Below, in pieces: positions 35,391 through 47,639 of a stretch of 64,000 bases of DNA. How positions within the stretch are numbered: position 1 is the first letter of the stretch; each line of letters starts with the position of its first letter. The notes beneath the pieces were generated by a model. It was not told the origin of the DNA, did not search any database, and was given only the letters and a program-made list of their open reading frames with translations. Origin of the DNA: Solen grandis (lineage: Eukaryota; Mollusca; Bivalvia; Adapedonta; Solenidae); NCBI GenBank assembly GCA_021229015.1, contig CM037777.1:25539222-25603221 (forward strand), read 5' to 3'. The position numbers and the translations under genes are program-made.

Positions 35391-37266
35391 TTAATAGGAA
35401 ACTTATAAAAAATTATTTGTTTTTATATATTTAAAACATAAAATTTATTTGAATAACAGTCATTCCAAAACTCTCAGACGCAAAATTCATATTCATAATA
35501 GTTGTCTAAGTATCTTATAAACCACTTTATGTTAGGTTTTATAAAGAGATTTAAATTCAAAACATTATAATGAACTTAGAAAAATAATTATTTAAAAGTA
35601 TTGAAATCAATAAGTGAAATAGGATGCGGTTAACTTAAAATTTAGCAGTGGTCTGACCAGATTTGCAAAAAAATATCAAGGAATCGCTAGATGCATTTCC
35701 AGTGTTTATTTAGTAAACAAAAGAATGTGCATTTTCCGGTACATGATTGCATTATAATGGCCAGTGAAAGAAATGGAAAAGTAATAAGTTTAACTGACAT
35801 ATCACTAAGTGCCTTAAGTAGTACAACTTTAATTGGCACTTTAGATCTGTATTGTTTCACTAATACATGTACAAAATTGTTATTGTTAGAAAATGTATCG
35901 TCATATAAAGAAGTTTGACATTTGCATTTCACTAACTCCATTTCGGATTTATGATAAAAAAGAAACACTTAAGCAACACAAAAAAGATTAAATTCAATAA
36001 TGTTAATATTTGTGCAGATTGATACCTGTGTAATCATGAATACATATGTGATTAAAATGTTTAATTCATATATCAAACCATGTGCATTATATATTTTACT
36101 AAAATTCATGCAGAAATTTAAGTCTGTACTAAAATTAGCAAAAGAAAAAAGGAATGTGCCACTTTTTATTGTATTGTTTTCTTTGGTTCACAATATTATT
36201 TTGTTACTAGAACAGATATAACAAACAGGGCCAAAAAGTAGTTTTTCGAGTAAAGACTTTTCTAGACAACGAGAATCAAAAGTTAAACAGATTATTCTGT
36301 GATTCAGACATTGGTCATGACCACGTTCAACTTCCAAGACGAGGCAGGATACACTAAAACAATTTTGTCAAGTCAAGAAAGATGCGTTGATTTATCTTGT
36401 ATCGACACTCAAGGGGTTAATAGTTGTCGTTGAACATACGTGATTTAAGAATTGTCGCTGGCGTAAGCATTGATTGCAGAAAAGGGTTCGAATCATCTAC
36501 AGAATGTCTACGATAAGAACTACAAACTAAACTAGACAAGTGTCATGAATTTTTATCCGGAATTGGATTGACAGCGACTTGGACTATATTTTGCGGAATG
36601 TATTTTTCTCAAATGTATTTATTGACTTTAGAACTTAAGATTGTTTTAAATCGTATTATGGTGTATTACACTGGCGGATGTTAAGAGGTAAAACATCGTT
36701 GTGAGGATTAAAATTGAAATACTTGAGGGTATTTTCAGAGCATACTTTAATACACACACCAGCATGAAGATGTCAACAATATGTGACCAGAATGAAGGTT
36801 GTATTTACGGATTCCTCAGAGATTATCAGTGTATGATGCAGAAAAAGCTACTAGCAAGAGTGCAAGCAAGAGGTTACAGGCTTTTGGTATACACGTAAAT
36901 TGGAATAAACTATGGAATCCATTATACAATATTCTGTATGCTGTTTGTAGCAATACGAAATATGGTCAATTGACTTAAAGAGAAAACGTAAAAAATGATA
37001 AAAGAGAAACAGACAATAACTCACTCAGTAAAAAGATAATTGATGTCTTTGAAGAAGACAAAATGTGTCTTTGACATGTATCACAAAGGAAGGGGTTACA
37101 ATGATCCAAGAATCAAAATCAATGTTCAGTAACATAGACTTCACTGGCATTATCGATCAGTAATCAATACAGGCGCAAGCCTTTTTATTTATATTTTCCC
37201 ATGCATAGAGGCGTAAAAAAATTGAATTGTTCTTTGAGAAACTAATACAGTTTAGAAAAGTACGGT
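35391..37266. other. A+T-rich DNA, no gene seen
   Basis: Only chance ORFs (for example 35691-35918 plus, 36701-36898 plus), without motifs or splice support. Confidence 0.45.
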
Positions 37267-37505
37267 CGCCTGGATAGCGTGGTGGTAACGCGCCTCGTGT
37301 CTCACCAATGCGTCCAAGGTTCGATTCCTAGTCGCGTGCGTGAGAGGATACAGTGGTCGCACGTCCAGACACGTGGCTTTTCTCCGGGATTCCCGGTTTC
37401 CTCTCACAACAATGACCACATACGGCCGACACCTGATCCATCGAGAGTGATGAATATAAGTTGAGATAACTTGTTCGTAATCGATGTAAAATTAATAAAG
37501 TTAAA
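37267..37505 (+). mobile_element. tRNA-derived SINE (family C), full-length
   Basis: 'cgcctggatagcgtggtggt' head, 'caaggttcgattcctag' B box, body 'gtgagaggatacagtggtcg' and 'tttctccgggattcccggtt', tail 'aatgtaaaattaataaagt'. It is colinear with 26467-26708. Confidence 0.88.
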
Positions 37506-39539
37506 AGAACATTACCGACTGTTAGCGAACTATTCGAGTTTCGAGTCACATTTCTTGACATATATCACGGCCATTAGGAGATGACACTTCTGTATTATAA
37601 GATATGTTACATAAGTACTAGAATATAGGGAAGCGGAAAATGACCGTTAGAGTCAACTTTTTCAACACTGAAGCACCATGTGGGAGCGATACTTTACCTT
37701 ATAGAACAAACACAGCACGGGGGAAACTCTATCTAATATAAGTATCACAATATCACCGATAAAGTGTTATAAAATTACTTTCAACTCGGAATTATCATCT
37801 AGTCTCAGTGGCTAAATATTTTGAACATGAATATAAAATAATCGTATACGGCAATATTTGTTATTATTTGTTTACAATATAAATTGTGGAACACAAAAAC
37901 CTGGAATTAAATCACAAACCAGATTAAATTTGTACAAATAATACTGTCAGGAACGTTTTAAATAACTGGAAACACATCTGCTGTCATGGCTTTTTCTTTA
38001 GCATTTCACTTCACATTTTGATTCCGCCACATGTGCAAGAAATCATATAAACATCAGCATTCAATGACTTCTTCCGATTTTTGAGATGTATTTCTGCATG
38101 GAAATACATTTCCGCATGCTTGATGTAAACGTTCTGGTTTATCTCAAGGCATAACAATCTAATTTACATCACAAAAACATGATCCTGATTTGTCTTTCAC
38201 AAATGAAATTTGAACATCGATTTTGAATTATTTATCTTTTTTTTTTATTTCTTTTTTTAAAATTGCGAAACTTTCAGCTCTGTTTAATTTCTATTTTTGT
38301 GTAGAAATCAAGTGTAATCAAGTGGAATTTCTATACTTGGATTGCATTACAATTTACATTCCTGTCTCTAGAGCTGCGGTTGTGCTTACAAACATGACAT
38401 TTAAAGAATCCATTTTGTTTGTGTAGAGCTTTATGTCATTCGGACGATTTTCCATTAATTTTGGGGCAGATATAATGCTGCCTCACTTCAATAAAACGCC
38501 TATGACATGTGTCATTAAACACGTCACATCGTGCCACACTTATTCTGACATAGGAATAACTTGTCTAGAAAATATTTGAAAATAAATGAAACAGTCCTGC
38601 TCTAGGAAACACGATTTACACTAATAATTGTTAATCCATACTAAAAACACCGAAAAAGGAAACATTCGGTCTGCAGCGGCCGCTTATCGAACAGAAACAT
38701 TTAATCACTCGGCTATAGAGGCTGTTATGTGAGCGAAATGCGAAAATATCTAAAGAATATTTGTATAATTTTTATTATATTTTTGTCAATCTCCGTTTTG
38801 TTTTGCGCACGTGCAACATGTACCTTCATGTAAGATATACAAAGATCTAAAATATAACGATAATAACAACAAAAATGATTGCCAGTCATGACAATAAAAG
38901 AAGAGGAAAAAATCGAATTCATGCACAATCCACTTTTGCTCGAATTTTCATACTGGGTAAAACCAGAATATGAGGTGAATATTACAAATGTTTCCAAAAT
39001 AACTAATGTCGTGTGCCCTGATCCATGCATAAAGTATATAGTCAACCACTGCATCTATTTTACGTCATCCACTGCGTCATTACGTCATTATGTATGAGGA
39101 CATTTATCGGGTTGAAATAGTGTATGACAATATAAGACCAGACTAAACTATCTATTGAGTCTTGAGATACTCTCGCTAAACATTTTTTCCACTCAATTCA
39201 CAATTCAAATTGTCGTGTAAAGGGAAATATTCAAAATTTACAAACAAAATAACTTTACGGGTTGTTATTGCATTAGTATATCGCCGTGGTCACAGGTATT
39301 TGACACTCACTAAAGTATTTGTCAGGCTATATATAATAGAAGGTAAACAACGCAAACCCAACGATGATCCGAAAAAATGAAATTGAACGGTGTTAAGAAG
39401 TGTTCAATTCATTCACTTAGAATGTTGATTTCAACTTTCAAAGGTTTATTTGTCAATGTGTATCTTTTATTTTTCTGAAATACCGCGGATATTTTAATTA
39501 ATGTACTAAGCTTCAATAATTCAACACGAAATTTGTACC
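37506..39539. other. A+T-rich DNA, no gene seen
   Basis: Nothing recognised; chance ORFs only. Confidence 0.5.
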
Positions 39540-42506
39540 TATGTCGTTTTCGACGTCCACTTGACAGGTAAATGTATAGACGGAATTCAGGTCATTTTTC
39601 ATTCATTGAGTCAACACGTGGTTAAAAATTATAAATAATCAATCAAAAATAAAATAATACGTATATCTGTGAACCAAATTTATTCCATTTTGACCGTGCG
39701 TGTTTTTAAGTCGGCATTTAAATACGTACGATTCAGTTTTCGGTTGATGTCATCGCCATATTTCACTTTGAATGACGTGCGCGTATGCTGCCTTCTGATT
39801 GGTTAAAATTAAATAAGGGTAAGTTTTATTAGGTTTTCGCCTCTGCAGGGCGAAAACCTATTGTTCTTCTTCTGTTGATTTGTTTTTTTTTTTTTTATTT
39901 TTATTATTTTTCCAATTCCACCCATTTTTGTGTCCAGCCTAGCGGCCAGATGAAAAAAGCTACAGCTATGAAATTTTGGGCATGGAGTCATCTTTATCTG
40001 AACATGTGCCTAATTGGTCAAACTTTTCACTTTTGTTTCTGATTTAGCCACTAGGGGGCGCAATGCATGTAATCACTGTTTTGCTAATAACTCAAAAATT
40101 TGAAACCTGATTTAGATGCGGTTTTTTACATAATGTTCCTTGTTGACAGCCCAATCAAATATGATGGAAATCTCATCATCGAGTACCAGAAAAAAATTGT
40201 TCTAGGAGAGGTTGAATGTTCGAACCTTAGAAAAAAGTGAAATAATGAGGGTAGGTCTACGAAAAACCTTCCCACTTTTGTTAGAGATCAGATAGAAGAA
40301 TTCTGTTTGCTGCATACGATTTGTAAGACAAATACGCACAAAATATATGGGGTGGCGAATTTAAGAAATGCATGGTTTGTCCTCTAGAAACGGTCAAACT
40401 TCACTAAATTTTAGGAAAAATTAAAATTTCAAAAACATGTTTTTGTCGCTCCTGACTTTATTTTCTGTTCATTCTTCATGATATTTTCACACAATATGTA
40501 TTGTTATGTTTGAAAGGGCCTCACAATAAAAAAGTTAAAAGAAATTTGAAACGGTCAAGGTCATATTACGATTATTGTTTTTTTATTCGGCCACAAATAG
40601 CTCCAAAACTAAAAATATTTAATTGAGAGTATATGAACAAAAGTTTTAGTTCTTAAAGAGCTCTTTCCAGTGATGTTTAGTTTTTGAAGATCGGACTTGA
40701 TTTGGTCATTATACGGCAGTCCAAAGTTTGATCCTTTTTTGGAATAATTGTAAATCAGGTTTTATGCTTCAAATTCTGATACACAAGAATAAAAAGTTAG
40801 ACTTGTGTGACTAGTATACTTGATTGAACTATTTGCTGCTTTGGCAGGTACCAAACAGTAAAATTTTAATCAATTTTCTATCTCATTTTGCCGCTAGGGG
40901 GCGCTTTTCTTGAAATCATTCTTTTGCTTATAACTCAAAAAGTTGAAGCCTGATCCAAATGCGGTTAATTGAATCATGTTCCTTGTTGATAGCCTAATAA
41001 AATATGATAATTTCTAGGTATGAGTGGCTGAAACCTTTTGAGCTAGTAACGGAAGGTTGAAAGTTCGAATCTCGTAAAAAAACTGCAAATGAGGGTAGGT
41101 CTACGAAAAACCTATCCATTTTTGTTAGAAATCAGATAGAAGAATTCTGTTTGCTGCAAATGATTTGCAAGACATATACGCACAAAATATATGGGGTGGC
41201 GAATTTAAGAAATGCATGGTTTGTCCTCTAGAAAAAGGTCAAACTTCACTAAATTTTAGGAAAAATTAAAATTTCAAAAACATGTTTTTTTATCGCTCCT
41301 GACTTTATTTTCTGTTCATTCTTCATGAAATTTTCACATGTTATGTATTGTTATGTTTGAAAGGGCCTCACAATTAAAAAGTTAAAAAACATTGAAAAGG
41401 TCAAGGTCATATTACGATAATTGTGTTTTTATTCGGCCCCAAAGTGCTCCAAATCTAAAAATATTTCATTGAGAGTATATGAACAAAAGTTTTAGTTCTA
41501 AATAGTTCTTTCGTATAATGTTTAGTTTTTGAAGATCGGACTTGATCTTTTCATTTTACGGCAATCCAAAGTTTGATCCTTTTTTGGAATAATTGTTATT
41601 CAGTTTTTATGCTTAAAATTGTGATATTTAAGAAAAAGAATGTTCGATTAGTGCGACTTATATACTTGTTTAAACTATTTGCTGCATTTCTAGGTACCTA
41701 ATTGTAAAATTTTTATCATTTTTTTTTCTCATTTGGCCGCTAGAGGGCGCTTTGCTTAAAATCACTCTTTTGCCTATAACTCAAAACGTTAAAGTCTAAT
41801 TGAAATGCGGTTTTCAGCATTTTGTTCCTTGTTGACAGCACCACAGAATGTGATGTGATGATAGGGTATGGGAAAATATTTGCACTAGAGGAGTTTGAAT
41901 GTTCTAACATTCCAAAAAAAAAACAACTGTGCAAATGAGAGTAGGTCTTCAAAAAACCTTTGCGTTCTGTTTCATATTAAAAATTGTGGCTGAGTTGAAA
42001 TAAAGTGTTCAAGTTGATTAGGTTAAAAGCGAAAACCAAGATACCGCTTGCGGTTCTAGTTATATTTATTTTTCAAGCACAAACAATGACATATTTCTGC
42101 AATTCATTCATGTCTTTCATATCGCATTGTTGACGATGATGATGTTGATGAAAAATTCCCGCGATCTGTCAAATTCATTCAAAACAAACGCGGATGAACG
42201 CTATATGACGATGAAAACCAAGACCTCCGAATTGTTGATCCGGCCAATCAGAAAGCAATATTTAATTCAGTGCAGATTTGGTCGGTTAAGGTCGTCGCGT
42301 ACTGAAATTTGCGAGTATCAATGACTGTTTTTCCAATTATTTAGGTCAGGCTGCATGCATTCATAATATTTTCACGGTAAGCCGTAAGAAAAACATTTTT
42401 TCCTATCGGTAACGACATTTTCTATTTCTGTAATTAGCGTTTATTGTAATAAGCAACCTGATAACGACTTGTTGTTTACATGTACCGTGGACGTCGAAAA
42501 CGACAT
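39540..42506. mobile_element. Foldback pair enclosing a nested repeat
   Basis: The ends 'atgtcgttttcgacgtccac' (from 39541) and its exact inverse (to 42505) face each other almost 3 kb apart. Just inside, 'ggtaaatgta' and the inverse of 'tacatgtacc' also match. Internal arms share 'cttctgattgg' (39791) and 'ccaatcagaaag' (42244) in inverted order. The middle is occupied by the separate 2.2-kb repeat at 39830-42059. This could be a DNA transposon interrupted by another element. No target-site duplication was identified. Confidence 0.6.
39830..42059 (+). mobile_element. 2.2-kb element with internal ~845-bp direct repeats
   Basis: The left end has a perfect hairpin, TAGGTTTTCGCC / GGCGAAAACCTA (39830-39860). 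The body repeats with a period of about 842-846: 'gccactagggggcgc' at 40048, 'gccgctagggggcgc' at 40890 and 'gccgctagagggcgc' at 41736. Each is followed by 'ataactcaaaa', 'aaatgcggtt' and 'tgttccttgttgacagc'-type strings. The right end has the small hairpin ACCGC-TT-GCGGT followed by TCTAG (42043-42059). A hairpin just before CTAG resembles a Helitron 3' end (CTRR), but a 5' TC end is not evident. It is non-coding. Similar elements are common in molluscs (general knowledge). Confidence 0.65.
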
Positions 42507-43924
42507 CAATTATTTTTGGTGTCGATTTTGAGAAATTTGAACAATTTTTGGGGTTTCAAGATCGATGAAATTGAAATGAACACTATAAACCAAACGAAAA
42601 AAACTTAAAGTTGACAACCACAAGTTGGAATAAATCAAAAAATCAATTTTTGCTTTATTTTAAAATTTTTATTTAACAAGCCTATTGAACCTACGTTACA
42701 TACCTTGTCTTTTTAATATATACAGAGTATAATCTGTGTCAAGTACCTGTGGTCGTGGTGGTTATCAGTTTCCAACAATAACACATTCAACATTTTGCTC
42801 AGGCAATGTGGGTAATAACAATATAATGAATCTTCCAGCCGTACCAACTATCTAGTAAGATTTTTTCACAGTTGTCGTTGAAGCAACCGTTTTACTGAAG
42901 TCAGTTTGAAATGCGCTATTTAATTGGTTAAAATCGAGCACTTGTATATATGCACATAAATTACTTCAAAGGTCAATCTGAGGTGACCTTTAATGCGATG
43001 TAGTCACATCCTGATTTCTGATGGTAGAGAAGCGTCAATTAGGATATAACATTTTTATGAGACTGCCTGATTGTGTTGCTGTACTTATATACTCTAGTGG
43101 CTAAAGATTGTGTTGCTGTTTTGTTTGTAGTTGTGACACTCAATCTGACAGTCTTTATTTTCTTATTCACCTTGGTTAAAATGATCGGCTATAGTATCAA
43201 CAACACAATCAGTGTACATCTTTATCCTATACAATAGGAAATGAGACTTGTACATGTATCTTTGAATTATATTCTTCACACTGTTACACCAATTGACAAA
43301 CAAGCCCGTTCGACAAAAAGTGTGTGGCATCAGTGCCCTAAATCTGGAAGAGTCATTAACAAGTGTTTCTTTTTTGTAAACAATATTCACTAAGGTATAA
43401 GAAAACAAACCCACTTCATAAAAAAGCCATCTTACAACAAAGTGCCCTGATTTCCATTTTTAATGTATTTGGTAGTTTCAGGTTAACGACAATGCTTTAA
43501 TTTTCTGATTTATCAAATATAAAAGGATAATAAAAGGTACATTTATTAAAAGTCATACTCAACTTTGATAAGTTGTGTTGATATTGCATTATTGTAGTGC
43601 TTATATGAATATTAAGTCGATAGACTTGGCTTCAATGGACCGCCTTTAAGTTTCGTTTCTATAGGAGTTCGCATAAAATATCTTATTTTCAAAAAAAAAA
43701 AAAATAAATAAATAAATTAAAAAAAAAAGAATTCGCGTGTTTTTTTCAATAGTATCATACCTTATTGACTTTTTTTCCGTTATTTAAATGATCGATATTT
43801 CCAACCGTTGGAGACAACATTGTATATTTCGGGTACTATCTTTTGCAACAGGTGCGTCCCAGCTGTTTAGTGCACCAGGACAATACGTTCATCCATGATA
43901 TACAGTCCTGTCAATTCTGCTTCT
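42507..43924. other. A+T-rich DNA, no gene seen
   Basis: There is an A-rich low-complexity patch at 43690-43730. No ORF or repeat was recognised. Confidence 0.5.
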
Positions 43925-44380
43925 GATTCAATACGCCATATAAAGGTGTTTATGGAAAACCATTAAATGTTCCTAACATTCCCAACCCCAAAACTGCAGC
44001 AGGCTAATTATGTGCAGAGTTATATTGAGTTTCAAATGTTGATCCATGCTAACACAAATAAGAAAAAATGTGCTTTTCAATAACATTATGACACTGTTTT
44101 AATTAGACTTCAGTACATATATTATATCTTGAAATGTTTATAAGTTTATAATGATAAAAGAATTCAATTAAATCGATTTTCAGATTGATTTCAATCACGC
44201 ATTAATGCAGGCTATGTCATAAATATTAGCATGTTGTTGTTTTTAATTAAGAAACTCATATTTAATATCAAAACATTTAAAACAAAATCATATAATAATA
44301 ATCATATTTTATTCTTCTAATTTAAATTAAAGCAGCACAGCTTTCATGGTTATTTAACGGTAAGTGCTGTTCATATGATT

Positions 44381-44597
44381 GGCTGTGTGAAGTTGGCTCG
44401 ACATACGACATACAACATACGACATTCAACTCTCACTTTTCACGACATTGGACATTCAGATTTTGAATGTCGCGTGCGAATGTCCAATGTCGTGAATGTC
44501 GCGTGCGACATTTAAAATCTGAATGTCCAATGTCGTGAATAGTGAGAGTTGAATGTTGTATGTTGTATGTCGTATGTCGAGCCAACTTCACACAGCC
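44381..44597. mobile_element. 217-bp MITE with 9-bp target duplication (MULE-like)
   Basis: Inverted repeats of about 85 bp, with only about three mismatches by eye, begin 'ggctgtgtgaagttggctcg'. They make the element almost one palindrome around 'gaatgtcgcgtgcgaatgtc'. It is flanked by direct copies of 'catatgatt' (44372-44380 and 44598-44606). A 9-bp duplication with long terminal repeats is typical of the Mutator/MULE superfamily; hAT elements give 8 bp. It has no coding capacity. Confidence 0.9.
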
Positions 44598-44623
44598 CAT
44601 ATGATTATAATTGGCTCTATTAA

Positions 44624-44818
44624 GGGCGCCGTGGTCTAGTGGTAACGTATCCGATTACGGATCCGAATGTTGTGGGTACGAAACCCGTTGGAGGAAAAAA
44701 TTCTTCATAACCTTCCCGGGCGCAAGATACAGGTCCAACCAAGGAACCGTTGAGAGGGATTAGTATAAGTTGTAAGAACTTGTTTTCCAATGGACGTAAA
44801 AAATAAGTTTAAATTTAA
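44624..44818 (+). mobile_element. tRNA-Arg-derived SINE (family D)
   Basis: The head reads 'gggcgccgtggtctagtggt', then 'cgattacggatccg' with an anticodon loop TTACGGA (ACG, Arg), then the B-box-like 'gggtacgaaaccc'. The body is 'cgggcgcaagatacaggtcc', 'aaccaaggaaccgttgagag' and 'ggattagtataagttgta', and it ends A+T-rich. It lies 17 bases beyond the MITE's target duplication. Confidence 0.85.
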
Positions 44819-44944
44819 GTCTATTAATTCAAACAAAATGCAAACTATCTTTGATAAAGTATTCTTAAAAACCTCAATGAAGAACATTTGCCTCGTCCAT
44901 TAAAATCAGTCAGAATAAAATTTTCTTTAACTTAATGATACCGC

Positions 44945-45052
44945 AAAGAATATTTACACAACAGAAAATACGTCCTCGGAAGCGGAGGCTTGGGTTCAAA
45001 CCCCGGACGTGATATACTGAAGTCATTAAAATATTGTAGCACATATCGACCG
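44945..45052 (+). mobile_element. SINE family A head fragment
   Basis: 'cttgggttcaaaccccgg' B box followed by 'gatatactgaagtcattaaa'. The rest of the body is absent. Confidence 0.6.
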
Positions 45053-46200
45053 AGCGGCGAATTTAAGAAAACATAACTAAAATATATGGCTAACTAACCC
45101 TAAACAAATTTCCCTGAAACCTACCTAAAAAGTTGATTAGGTCATGAAAATGCGAGACAGAATGTAGTTACAGCTGAAAAACACTGATCTAAAGCCAAAT
45201 TAAATGAAGAAGCGTCAGTCTGAATTAAAGTTCAAACATACAAGATATACATATCTAACAATATCCCGCAGATGTTCTCCTAGCAAGTCCAACCCTATAG
45301 AATAATGTTAGCCAAACACTAGCCTCACTTTACTAAGCTGGAACGAAATTCCAATGATTGAATTGCAGTGACTGTCTGCCTTTGGTGAGGTAGCTGAACT
45401 TTTAAATCTAAGAAGACAGAGGCCAAGCCTTGTCAAAGTCAAGGCTTCAAATGACAAAGACCTTGGCCCCAGGAATGTCGCAACTACCGCCCGTGTACAA
45501 CCTACACTACTTCTGTCCCTCTCAATAAAGTAGTGCTTACATGAAAACTCGAGACAGAAGTTCGGTAACATCCTGACAAAATGTCTCAGCCACTTCAATC
45601 CCCGTGCCCACATTCATCGATGAAAAATCTTTATCGTATAAATAGTATGTGACTGGATTCTGCCAAAAGGTGACTGCACTACTGCCTGAAACCCTCTTCC
45701 TCCTTTCTCTTATACAGAGTAACAGTGAGATGTGTATGTGCAAAATGTATTACTTTCCACAGGATTTCAATAAAGGGACGCTATTCAAGAAAAATGATAA
45801 AATCATTCATTTCATGCACATTTCTACTTGTAGACATTTAGAATAGCAGAACTAAATCATATATCAAATAAAATATATAAACAAATATTTTATCACCAAT
45901 AAACCCAGTACATCAGAATCTGATATTAAAACCTCCCTATTTAGTCCTCGGAATATATTCAAGTTAGGTCTTTCAGAACGTTAATCCTAACAAACAAAAC
46001 GTACCTATTTTCAAAGCATCGAGACGCCGGAGTGTCAAACTACAGTCACACTTAACCGTATACCGACTAATTTGTCATCGTCGGAAACCCACGAGAGCCT
46101 CTTCCGTTACTTCATCATTATTAGTTGGCATTTGCTCGTTATCGATTATTTGAAAAGCCGCGCAACTACTCGAAACCCCACTAGGTGGTGGAGAATTTTT
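45053..46200. other. Unassigned DNA with a G+C-richer patch at about 45300-45720
   Basis: The patch has visibly more G+C than its surroundings and holds a 101-codon minus-strand frame (45308-45613) with no recognisable motif. It may be an unrecognised repeat or an exon fragment. I assign no function. Confidence 0.3.
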
Positions 46201-46440
46201 GGACCAATAGAAACTCTCGTACTTACGGCACTTAAACAAACCTTTACCGACTTAAAGATCTAAGATCTCCATTGATTGGTCGATGTACCTCTTATGAATA
46301 TCCTTATTACGGTAATGTGCTAGCCAATTATCCCACGGCTGACAGATATAATAGGCAGCCGTAGGTATCCGACGCTGCTAATTTGTAAAAAAAAAATCAA
46401 ACCGAAATACACACAATCTAGTGCTGAAAAGTAAGTGACA
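46201..46440 (+). promoter_or_regulatory. Possible promoter with CCAAT boxes, TATA-like box and splice donor
   Basis: CCAAT-type motifs lie at about 46203 ('accaatag'), 46276 ('gattggtc', inverted) and 46324 ('gccaatta'). 'gatataatagg' lies at about 46347, and about 80 bases further on is a consensus donor ('aaaagtaagt', about 46428-46437). This arrangement would suit a TATA promoter and a short non-coding first exon, but no coding exon follows before the N gap. It may be chance in A+T-rich DNA. Confidence 0.2.
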
Positions 46441-46870
46441 CTTGATTATTTTTATTTGAAAGATTTATAAAATTACGTTTTCTCTCTCTTTTTCCTTAAA
46501 ACCCCAAATCGATTCTATCCTGCAACATTAAAAGCATTCAAATTTATAATTCGATTAAATAATTGCCATACATTAATAATATTTATACATCATACGTGCG
46601 TTTAATTAAAATACATCCCCTAGGAGAACTGCTAAGAAATTCTGCTAATGGCATTTTGATTAGTTCCATCTCGGGAAAACATTAACACTTTGCCTAATAA
46701 ATATGCATCTAAAATGTACCAGAAATGACTTGGTGCATATTAATTTAATGAACTTAAAACAATACATGTATATGAAACAATGTATTTTTCTTTGCCTTGT
46801 AAATTGTGTAGAATCTTGCCTACAATATTGCAGGAGCCAACGGAGGGGACAAAGGTCAACAGTTTCATGA

Positions 46871-46970
46871 NNNNNNNNNNNNNNNNNNNNNNNNNNNNNN
46901 NNNNNNNNNNNNNNNNNNNNNNNNNNNNNNNNNNNNNNNNNNNNNNNNNNNNNNNNNNNNNNNNNNNNNN
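46871..46970. other. Assembly gap, 100 N
   Basis: A run of exactly 100 N, the usual placeholder for a gap of unknown length. Open frames drawn across it are meaningless. Confidence 0.99.
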
Positions 46971-47157
46971 ACGGGCCACAAGTTATAACAACATTAGCGG
47001 TCGGCCCTCTCCTAATAAATTAAATTGTATCAAAGTAGACTATTTTAAATAGTATTAGATATCCATGTGATTAACATTTTGTTAATAACTATTAATAACA
47101 ATTTATACAAAAAGAATAATAAAGAAGTTTCACTGATTAGATCTAATTGAAAAAGAA
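46971..47157. other. A+T-rich DNA, no gene seen
   Basis: A short stretch between the gap and a SINE. Confidence 0.5.
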
Positions 47158-47301
47158 GACTTGACTTGACTTGACTATTTGAGTTTACCGTCGCTTCGAC
47201 AGTATTTCCTATAGCGACGTCCAGCTAATGACAGGTGGAGGAAGGCCCCGAATGCACGGAGGCATCCGGGTAGAACCACCGACCTACCTCAAGCCAGAAG
47301 G
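47158..47301 (-). mobile_element. SINE family B, 3' part
   Basis: On the minus strand: 'aggtcggtggttctacccgg', 'atgcctccgtgcattcgggg', 'attagctggacgtcgctata', 'atactgtcgaagcgacggta' and the tail 'agtcaagtcaagtcaagtct'. The tRNA-like head is absent. Confidence 0.88.
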
Positions 47302-47639
47302 AAAAAAGAAGAGGAGGAAGAAAAGAGAAAAACAATAAACAACAATTAATAAAAAAAATGAAGATAGAGGAAAAGAACAATATTCAAAGGAAAATAAATA
47401 ATGAAAACAAAAAAAAAGATTGCTGATGCTCATTTTCTTATAACGCTATTTAGCTATAGAAACCGCCTGAAAAACTATTACCCCAAACACATTCAGAACA
47501 AAATACAATTCAGGAAAACAACATGAAGGCAAACAATTAAATATCGTTATTTCTGCCTATGATCATCAATATAATAAGCATCAATAATACATAGAAATGT
47601 TCAAAGGAAGTTTTACAAATATTACAAGTACTAATCTAT
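47302..47639. other. A-rich DNA, no gene seen
   Basis: A purine-rich low-complexity stretch. It may include the 3' UTR of the LINE that follows on the minus strand. Confidence 0.45.

Larger units (their letters stand above)
43925..46870. repeat. Copy 2 of an old duplicated block (partner 32250-34330)
   Basis: It matches copy 1 in order and orientation at 43935 ('caatacgccatataaaggtg'), 44020 ('gagtttcaaatg'), 44333 ('gcagcacagctttcatgg'), 44938 ('gataccgcaaag'), 46510 ('gattctatcctgcaac') and 46770 ('tatgaaacaatgtatttt', then 'aggagccaacgg'). It is longer than copy 1 because of insertions, including the 9-bp-TSD MITE and a SINE. It runs into the N gap at 46871. Confidence 0.75.

Noticed and set aside
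44624..44700. Functional tRNA-Arg(ACG) gene
   Set aside because: The B box is altered (gggtacgaaaccc) and the sequence continues into a SINE body also found at 26265.
46740..47052. ORFs crossing the N gap
   Set aside because: They are open only because N codons were read through.
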